A DNA stretch of 32,200 nt from Actinomadura sp. KC06 (lineage in GTDB: Bacteria > Actinomycetota > Actinomycetes > Streptosporangiales > Streptosporangiaceae), in NCBI RefSeq assembly GCF_004348735.1, contig NZ_SMKT01000103.1, forward strand, positions 1 to 32,200, given 5' to 3'. The translations under genes were made by a program, and so were the position numbers. Shown here in pieces: positions 27,755 through 32,200 of this stretch (the stretch's first letter is position 1; each line of letters opens with the position of its first letter). The notes below the pieces were generated by a model, which worked only from the letters and a program-made list of their open reading frames with translations, ran no database searches and had not been told where the DNA came from.

Positions 27755-27843
27755 CGGACTCCTGAGGCCCAATGGCCTCGCGAATCGGTCCCCCTCCGGC
27801 GAGAGCCGGAGTCCGACGACGATGAAAGTGAGCCTGGGGGGCC
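27755..27843 (+). promoter_or_regulatory. Structured bldD 5' leader with mutually exclusive helices
   Basis: Four possible helices are visible. P1: CGGACTCC (27755-27762) with GGAGTCCG (27808-27815), 8 perfect pairs. P2, inside P1: GAGGCC/GGCCTC (27764-27769, 27774-27779) with a CAAT loop. P3: CTCCGGC/GCCGGAG (27794-27800, 27805-27811) with a GAGA tetraloop, sharing 27808-27811 with P1. P4: GGTCCCCC (27787-27794) with GGGGGGCC (27836-27843), 8 pairs including one G-U, covering the bldD Shine-Dalgarno sequence. P1 and full P3 exclude each other. The pairings are seen in sequence; any switching role is inference, and G/C runs pair easily by chance in such DNA. Confidence 0.45.
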
Positions 27844-27846
27844 AGA

Positions 27847-28341
27847 ATGCCGTCTGAATACGCAAAGGCTCTCGGCGCGCGCCTGCGCGCCATCCGCACC
27901 CAGCAGGGCCTGTCCCTGCACGGCGTGGAAGAGAAGTCACGTGGCCGCTGGAAGGCCGTCGTCGTGGGTTCGTACGAGCGGGGCGACCGCGCCGTCACCG
28001 TTCAGAAGCTGGCCGAGCTCGCCGATTTCTATGGCGTGCCGGTATCCGAGTTGCTGCCCGGCGGAGCCGCGCCGAGCCCGCTCGGGCCTACACCAAAGCT
28101 CGTGATCGATCTAGAGCGGTTGCAGCAGCTTCCGAAAGACAAGGCCGGTCCTCTCGCCCGCTACGCCGCGACGATTCAAAGCCAGCGTGGCGACTACAAC
28201 GGAAAGGTCCTGTCCATCCGCCAAGAAGACCTGCGTTCACTCGCGGTCATCTATGACAAGTCCCCGACCGAGCTGACCGAAGAGCTCATCGGCTGGGGCG
28301 TGCTCGACCCGGAGGCGCGCCGCGCCGTCGAGTCGTTCTGA
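27847..28341 (+). CDS. bldD: Developmental master regulator BldD (cyclic di-GMP-responsive)
   Basis: Transcription regulator that, bound to a cyclic di-GMP tetramer, represses sporulation genes during vegetative growth in Streptomyces. The 164-residue protein has an N-terminal helix-turn-helix (YAKALGARLRAIRTQQGLSLHGVEEK ... SYERGDRAVTVQKLAELADFYGV, about 5-64), a Pro/Gly linker near 70-84 and the C-terminal ligand domain. The cyclic di-GMP signature RGD-X8-RQxD is at 114-128, here RGD ... RQED with Glu replacing the third-position Asp of the Streptomyces RQDD. The ATG at 27847 follows GGGGGG by five bases. It is divergent from pyrR and has a good promoter at 27701-27729. The stop is followed by a strong hairpin. 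Confidence 0.97.
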   Translation: MPSEYAKALGARLRAIRTQQGLSLHGVEEKSRGRWKAVVVGSYERGDRAVTVQKLAELADFYGVPVSELLPGGAAPSPLGPTPKLVIDLERLQQLPKDKAGPLARYAATIQSQRGDYNGKVLSIRQEDLRSLAVIYDKSPTELTEELIGWGVLDPEARRAVESF

Positions 28342-28368
28342 CAGTTCTGACAGATCAGCACCACCGCG

Positions 28369-28393
28369 ATGGGGCCCGGCACCGCACCGGGCC
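28369..28393. terminator. Terminator hairpin between bldD and the convergent CoA-transferase gene
   Basis: GGGGCCCGG (28369-28377) and CCGGGCCCC (28385-28393) form a perfect 9-bp G/C stem with a 7-base loop. It lies 27 bases after the bldD stop and 40 beyond the stop of the convergent gene, so it may serve both strands. Confidence 0.7.
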
Positions 28394-28422
28394 CCGTTCC
28401 GGGCCGTTCCGGGCCCGTTCCG
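28392..28422. repeat. Three tandem copies of CCGTTCCGGG
   Basis: Copies at 28392-28401, 28402-28411 and 28413-28422, directly beside the terminator hairpin. CCGG cores let copies pair with each other and with the GGCCCGG arm, so they may strengthen termination. Probably slipped-strand expansion. Confidence 0.6.
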
Positions 28423-28433
28423 GGCGTCCGTCG

Positions 28434-29618
28434 TCACGGGTCCCCGATCAGCTTTCGGGCGCGCAATTCCTCGATCCGTTCCGGCGGCAGGGACAGGACG
28501 TCCCGGAGAACCTCGTCAGTGTGCCCGCCCAGGGTCGGGGCGGGGCTGGGTGGCAGGGACGCCTCACCGAGCCGTAGCGGGGAGCCCGGGGCCAGGTGAG
28601 GCCCTATGCCCGGTTGGTCCAGGAGGGCCATGAGGGGTTCTGTGGGCAGCTCTCGGGTGACTTCCGCTAGGCCGCGGTAGCGGGACCACAGGACGGACGT
28701 GCCCGTCAACCCGTCCTCGACCTGCTCGCACGTGCGGGACGCGAACCAGGGCGCGAGCACGCCGCCGAGCGCTTCCCGATAGGTGTAGCGGTCGCCGGCA
28801 CGGCTGAAGTCGGCGTCCAGGGCGCGCTCCAGTGCGGCGGTCACCTCGCCTAGGTCGGTCGCGTCCACCAGGTCGCGCCAATGGCGGGCCGTGAGGGTGA
28901 CGACCATGACGCGGCCGTCGGCCGTGGCGAAGTCGCGTCCGAAGTCCCCCAAGACGCTGTTGCCGATGCGTGGACGCGCCTCGCCTAGCTGCGCCTCAGC
29001 CAGAAGGCCCAGGTTCCCGGCCGTGGCCAAGGCGACGTCCTGCAGCGCGACACGAATCCTCTGGCCTTCGCCCGTGCGCATTCGGTGCCGTTCGGCGGCC
29101 AGCAGGCCGATGGCCAGGTAGAGACCGCAGGCGATGTCCCAGGCGGGAAGCACATGGTTCACCGGGGTCGCCTGGTCGGACGGGCCCGTGATGGACGGAA
29201 ACCCCAAGGCGGCGTTCACCGTGTAGTCGACCGCGTTGCCTCCGTCCCGGCGGCCCTGTAGCTGGACGTGGATCAGGTCTGGACGCGCCTGCCGCAGGGC
29301 TTCGTAGGTGAGTCCTTCTCGTGGCGGCGCGTTGGTCAGGACCGCACCGGCCTCTGCGACGAGACCGGCGACCAGTTCCCGTCCCTCCGGCGAGCGGAGA
29401 TCGACCGTGACCGACCGCTTGCCCTTGTTCAGCCCCGCCCAATACAGGCTGCGGCCGGAGGGCGCGAGCGGCCAGCGGTCGATGTCGGGGCCGCCGCCCA
29501 CCGGGTCGACGCGGATCACGTCCGCGCCGAGCTGGGCGAGCGTCATCCCGCCCAGCGGCGCGGCGACGAAGCTGGACAGCTCGATCACGCGCAGCCCGGC
29601 GAGCGGCCCTTCTGTCAC
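28434..29618 (-). CDS. Class III (CaiB/BaiF) CoA-transferase, 2-methylfumaryl-CoA isomerase-like
   Basis: Predicted CoA-transferase of 394 residues. The N-terminal ADVIRVDPVGGGPDIDRWPLAPSG (32-55), YWAGLNKGKRSVTVDLRSPEGREL (59-82) and VNHVLPAWDIACGLYLAIGLLAAERHR (153-179) segments are family III features, with D161 the likely catalytic aspartate that carries the glutaryl-type anhydride. From memory the sequence is especially like the Chloroflexus intramolecular transferase that moves CoA within mesaconyl-CoA. An intermolecular transferase with another acyl-CoA is the main alternative. The GTG start at 29618 overlaps the alcohol dehydrogenase stop as GTGA, so the two are translationally coupled. 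It is the last gene of the ALDH-ADH-transferase operon and converges on bldD. Confidence 0.85.
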   Translation of the reverse strand: MTEGPLAGLRVIELSSFVAAPLGGMTLAQLGADVIRVDPVGGGPDIDRWPLAPSGRSLYWAGLNKGKRSVTVDLRSPEGRELVAGLVAEAGAVLTNAPPREGLTYEALRQARPDLIHVQLQGRRDGGNAVDYTVNAALGFPSITGPSDQATPVNHVLPAWDIACGLYLAIGLLAAERHRMRTGEGQRIRVALQDVALATAGNLGLLAEAQLGEARPRIGNSVLGDFGRDFATADGRVMVVTLTARHWRDLVDATDLGEVTAALERALDADFSRAGDRYTYREALGGVLAPWFASRTCEQVEDGLTGTSVLWSRYRGLAEVTRELPTEPLMALLDQPGIGPHLAPGSPLRLGEASLPPSPAPTLGGHTDEVLRDVLSLPPERIEELRARKLIGDP

Positions 29619-30700
29619 GGCGTGATCTCGATGAGGGAGCGCGCGCCCTGCCCGGCCCGCATCCGGTCGAACGCGGCGGCGACGCCGTCCAGCCCGATGC
29701 GGTGCGTGACCAGCGTCGCCAGGTCGAGCCGTCCGGCCTCGATCTCCGCGGCGAGCGGCGGGACGTCCCGGTCGGGGTCGGACGACCCGTACACCGAGCT
29801 GGTCAGCCGCCGGTTGAAGTGGAACAGCTCCAGCGCGTTGAACGTGACGGCGTCGTCGCGCGCCCCCACGCCGACGACGGTGCACTGCCCGCCGCGGCGC
29901 ACCGACTGCCAGGCCGTCCGGATCAGGTCCGCCTTACCGACGCACTCGAAGGCGTGGTCGGCGCCGCGCCCGTCCGTCAGGGCGCGGACCTGCTTGGCCA
30001 GCTTGGGATCGCCTTCCAGGTAGTGCGTCGCGCCCGCCGCCCTGGCGAGCACCTCCTTCTCCGTGCCGCGGTCGACGGCGATGACGGTCCCGGCTCCGGC
30101 CAGGCGCGCGCCCATGACGGCCGACAGCCCGATACCGCCGAGACCGATGACGAGCACCGATTGCCCTTCACGGACCCGCGCGGTGTTGCGGACGGCGCCG
30201 ATACCCGTCAGCACGGCGCAACCCAGCAGCGCCCCCAGGTCGAGCGGAGCGGACGCGGGCAACGGCACCACGGAGCGCTCGGGCACTACCAGCGCTTCGG
30301 CGAAACCACCGACGCCCATACAGGCGTACACGTCCTCGCCGTCCAGCGTCGCGCCGGACGGAGGGCTCACGGCTCCTTCCACGGCGCTGCACAGCCACGG
30401 CTCGTCCTGGCCGCAGAACCAGCACTCGCCGCACGCCGCGGCCCAGTTCAGGACGACCCGGTCGCCGGGCCGCACCTTCGTCACGTCCGCGCCGGCCTCC
30501 GCGACCGTCCCCGCGGCCTCGTGGCCGAGGACGAGCGGGAACTTCGGCGCGAGCGTGCCGTTGATCATCGACAGGTCGGAGTGGCACACCCCGGCCGCGG
30601 CCACCCGGACCCGCACGTCCCCCGGGCCGACCGGCGGCAGTTCGATATCGCGGATCTGCAGCGGGGCGTCCGGCTCAGTGGCGACGACGGCCTTGACCAT
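29615..30700 (-). CDS. Zinc-dependent alcohol dehydrogenase (MDR family)
   Basis: NAD(P)-dependent medium-chain dehydrogenase of 361 residues, interconverting an alcohol and an aldehyde; substrate not known. Catalytic zinc ligands are C39 and H60 (with E61 nearby) and C161; the structural zinc has C90, C93, C96 and C104 in the CxxCxxCx7C spacing. The Rossmann loop is GLGGIG at 186-191. The lobe resembles mycobacterial AdhD-type and mycothiol-linked dehydrogenases, so a thiol-bound substrate is an alternative. The ATG at 30700 follows GGGAGAA by about 8 bases. It lies 18 bases after the aldehyde dehydrogenase gene and overlaps the CoA-transferase start. Confidence 0.93.
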   Translation of the reverse strand: MVKAVVATEPDAPLQIRDIELPPVGPGDVRVRVAAAGVCHSDLSMINGTLAPKFPLVLGHEAAGTVAEAGADVTKVRPGDRVVLNWAAACGECWFCGQDEPWLCSAVEGAVSPPSGATLDGEDVYACMGVGGFAEALVVPERSVVPLPASAPLDLGALLGCAVLTGIGAVRNTARVREGQSVLVIGLGGIGLSAVMGARLAGAGTVIAVDRGTEKEVLARAAGATHYLEGDPKLAKQVRALTDGRGADHAFECVGKADLIRTAWQSVRRGGQCTVVGVGARDDAVTFNALELFHFNRRLTSSVYGSSDPDRDVPPLAAEIEAGRLDLATLVTHRIGLDGVAAAFDRMRAGQGARSLIEITP

Positions 30701-30718
30701 GTGGCTGTTCTCCCGGGT

Positions 30719-32137
30719 TCAGAGCTGGATGGACTTGGTCTCGAGGAACTCGTCGAGGCCGAACCGCCCCATCTCGCGGCCGAGCCCGGACTGCTTGTAC
30801 CCGCCGAACGGCGCCATCGGGTTGTACGCGCCGCCGTTGACGTCGATGGACCCCGTCCTGACCCGGCGGGCGAACGCCAGCGCCCGGTCCTTCTCCGCCG
30901 CCCACACACCCCCCGCGAGGCCGTAGCGGGAGTTGTTCGCGATCTGGAGCGCCTCGTCCTCGTCCCGGAACGGGATGACCGACAGCACCGGCCCGAAGAT
31001 CTCCTCCTGCGCGACGGTCGCGTCCTGGTCGACATCGGCCAGGACGGTCGCCGCGACGTAGTGCCCGCGGTCGAACCCGTCCGGTGTGCCGCTCCCACCG
31101 GTGACCACGCGCGCGCCTTCCGAAACGCCGGTGTCGATGAAGCCCCGCACCCGCTCCAGCTGCGCGCGGGACACCATCGGCCCCAGCTTCGTGGACGGCT
31201 CAAGGGGATCCCCAGGCGCGAACCCCTCCGCGAACCCCTTGGCCAGCTCCAGGGCCTGCTCGTACAGATCCTGGTGGACGAGCATGCGCGTCCAGGCCGT
31301 GCACGTCTGGCCACCGTTGAGGAACGCGTTGGAGACGCCGACCTTCACGGCGGTCTTCACGTCGGCGTCGTCCAGGATGACGTTGGCGGACTTGCCGCCC
31401 AGCTCCAGCGCGACCTTCTTGATCGTCCCGGCGGCGAGCTCGGCGACCCGCGACCCGGCCCGCACCGACCCCGTGAACGACACCATGTCGACCTCGGGAT
31501 GCACGGCCAGCGCCTCCCCGACGACCGGCCCGTATCCGGGCACGAGGTTGACGACCCCGGCGGGCAGCCCGGCCTCGTGGACGGCGTCCAGCAGCAGGTA
31601 GGCGACCAGCGGCGCGACCTCGCTCGGCTTGATCACGATCGTGCAGCCGGCGGCGAGCGCGGGCGCGAGCTTGCAGGTGATCTGGTGGAGCGGGTAGTTC
31701 CACGGCGTGATCGCGCCGACGACGCCCGCGGGCTCCCGCACCACCAGCGAGTTCCCGACGCGCTCGTCCGGCACGCCCCCGGCGATCAGCTCGGCGTATC
31801 CGGCGACGACCGTCTGCGGCAGCTTCGCCTGGATGCGGGACGCGATCCGCATCGGCGTGCCGACCTCGCTCGCGATCGTCCGCGCGATCTCGTCCTCGCG
31901 GCTCGCGAGGGCGTCGTGCAGCCGCCCGAGATACTCCGAACGCTCCTTGTAGGACGTCGCCGACCAGGCCGGCAACGCGTCCCGCGCGGCCCTGACGGCG
32001 CGGTCGACGTCCTCCGCCGTCCCCTCCGGCACGGTCCCGAACGTCTCCTCGGTCGCGGGGTTCTCGACGGCGATGACCCCGCCGCCGCTCGGGCTCGTCC
32101 ACTCTCCACCGATGTAGAGCACATCTCGGTCGTGCAC
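30719..32137 (-). CDS. Aldehyde dehydrogenase (NAD(P)+)
   Basis: Oxidises an aldehyde to the carboxylic acid. The 472-residue protein is full length. The key residues are all present: N147 in PWNYP, K170 in IKPSE, the general base E245 in LELGGKS and the nucleophile C279 in GGQTCTAW. The C-terminal PFGGYKQSGLGREMG motif is conserved. The GTG at 32137 follows TGAGGAGT by about five bases. It is the first gene of the three-gene operon; with the adjacent alcohol dehydrogenase it could convert an alcohol to an acid, which a CoA-transferase might then activate. The 63 bases upstream to the window end hold no promoter I can support. Confidence 0.95.
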   Translation of the reverse strand: MHDRDVLYIGGEWTSPSGGGVIAVENPATEETFGTVPEGTAEDVDRAVRAARDALPAWSATSYKERSEYLGRLHDALASREDEIARTIASEVGTPMRIASRIQAKLPQTVVAGYAELIAGGVPDERVGNSLVVREPAGVVGAITPWNYPLHQITCKLAPALAAGCTIVIKPSEVAPLVAYLLLDAVHEAGLPAGVVNLVPGYGPVVGEALAVHPEVDMVSFTGSVRAGSRVAELAAGTIKKVALELGGKSANVILDDADVKTAVKVGVSNAFLNGGQTCTAWTRMLVHQDLYEQALELAKGFAEGFAPGDPLEPSTKLGPMVSRAQLERVRGFIDTGVSEGARVVTGGSGTPDGFDRGHYVAATVLADVDQDATVAQEEIFGPVLSVIPFRDEDEALQIANNSRYGLAGGVWAAEKDRALAFARRVRTGSIDVNGGAYNPMAPFGGYKQSGLGREMGRFGLDEFLETKSIQL

Positions 32138-32200
32138 GGCGACTCCTCACATGTCGGCAGGTTCTATGAATACGACACCCCGCCCCGCCGCGCGCCTGTC

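Overview
The window comes from a high-GC actinomycete chromosome, most likely Streptosporangiales (Actinomadura/Thermomonospora-like). The evidence is the strong G/C bias at third codon positions, many GTG starts, 4-base GTGA overlaps, an actinobacterial integration host factor (mihF), the developmental regulator BldD, and a gene order that, from memory, matches the conserved rpe ... priA-metK-coaBC-rpoZ-gmk-mihF-pyr-bldD block of Streptomyces. The genus is an inference; no rRNA or tRNA gene is present.

Layout. (1) 13-1539 (+): P-loop ATPase of unknown role, converging on the next block. (2) 1554-10695 (-): a compact run priA, a 602-aa protein of unknown function, def, fmt, rsmB, a PAP2 membrane phosphatase, rpe and a HAD hydrolase, covering replication-restart, N-terminal formylation/deformylation, rRNA methylation and pentose phosphate functions. 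(3) 10830-12497 (+): a polytopic membrane protein, divergent from priA and separated from metK by a perfect 11-bp hairpin. (4) 12581-16652 (-): metK, coaBC, rpoZ, gmk and mihF, with terminator-like hairpins after mihF and coaBC. (5) 16653-17447: the only long gene-free stretch, about 0.8 kb. (6) 17448-27448 (-): the whole pyrimidine operon pyrR-pyrB-pyrC-carA-carB-pyrK-pyrD-pyrF, encoding all steps from glutamine/bicarbonate to UMP. Nearly all junctions overlap by 1 or 4 bases; the one exception, carB-pyrK, holds a very strong hairpin. (7) 27449-27846: shared upstream region of pyrR and the divergent bldD. (8) 27847-28341 (+): bldD. (9) 28434-32137 (-): an aldehyde dehydrogenase, a zinc alcohol dehydrogenase and a class III CoA-transferase resembling 2-methylfumaryl-CoA isomerase, probably a catabolic operon.

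No mobile element, CRISPR array, phage or evident defence system was found. Most of the window is ordinary housekeeping DNA. The most interesting signals are in RNA and regulatory sequence: a pyrR leader in which a PyrR-binding-loop match sits inside a helix that can hide the pyrR ribosome-binding site, with a competing hairpin that would free it; a bldD leader with mutually exclusive helices, one of which can hide the bldD ribosome-binding site; and two sites of the form GTGA-N6-TCAC that look like BldD boxes. PriA has lost its helicase motifs but keeps all eight zinc-binding cysteines.
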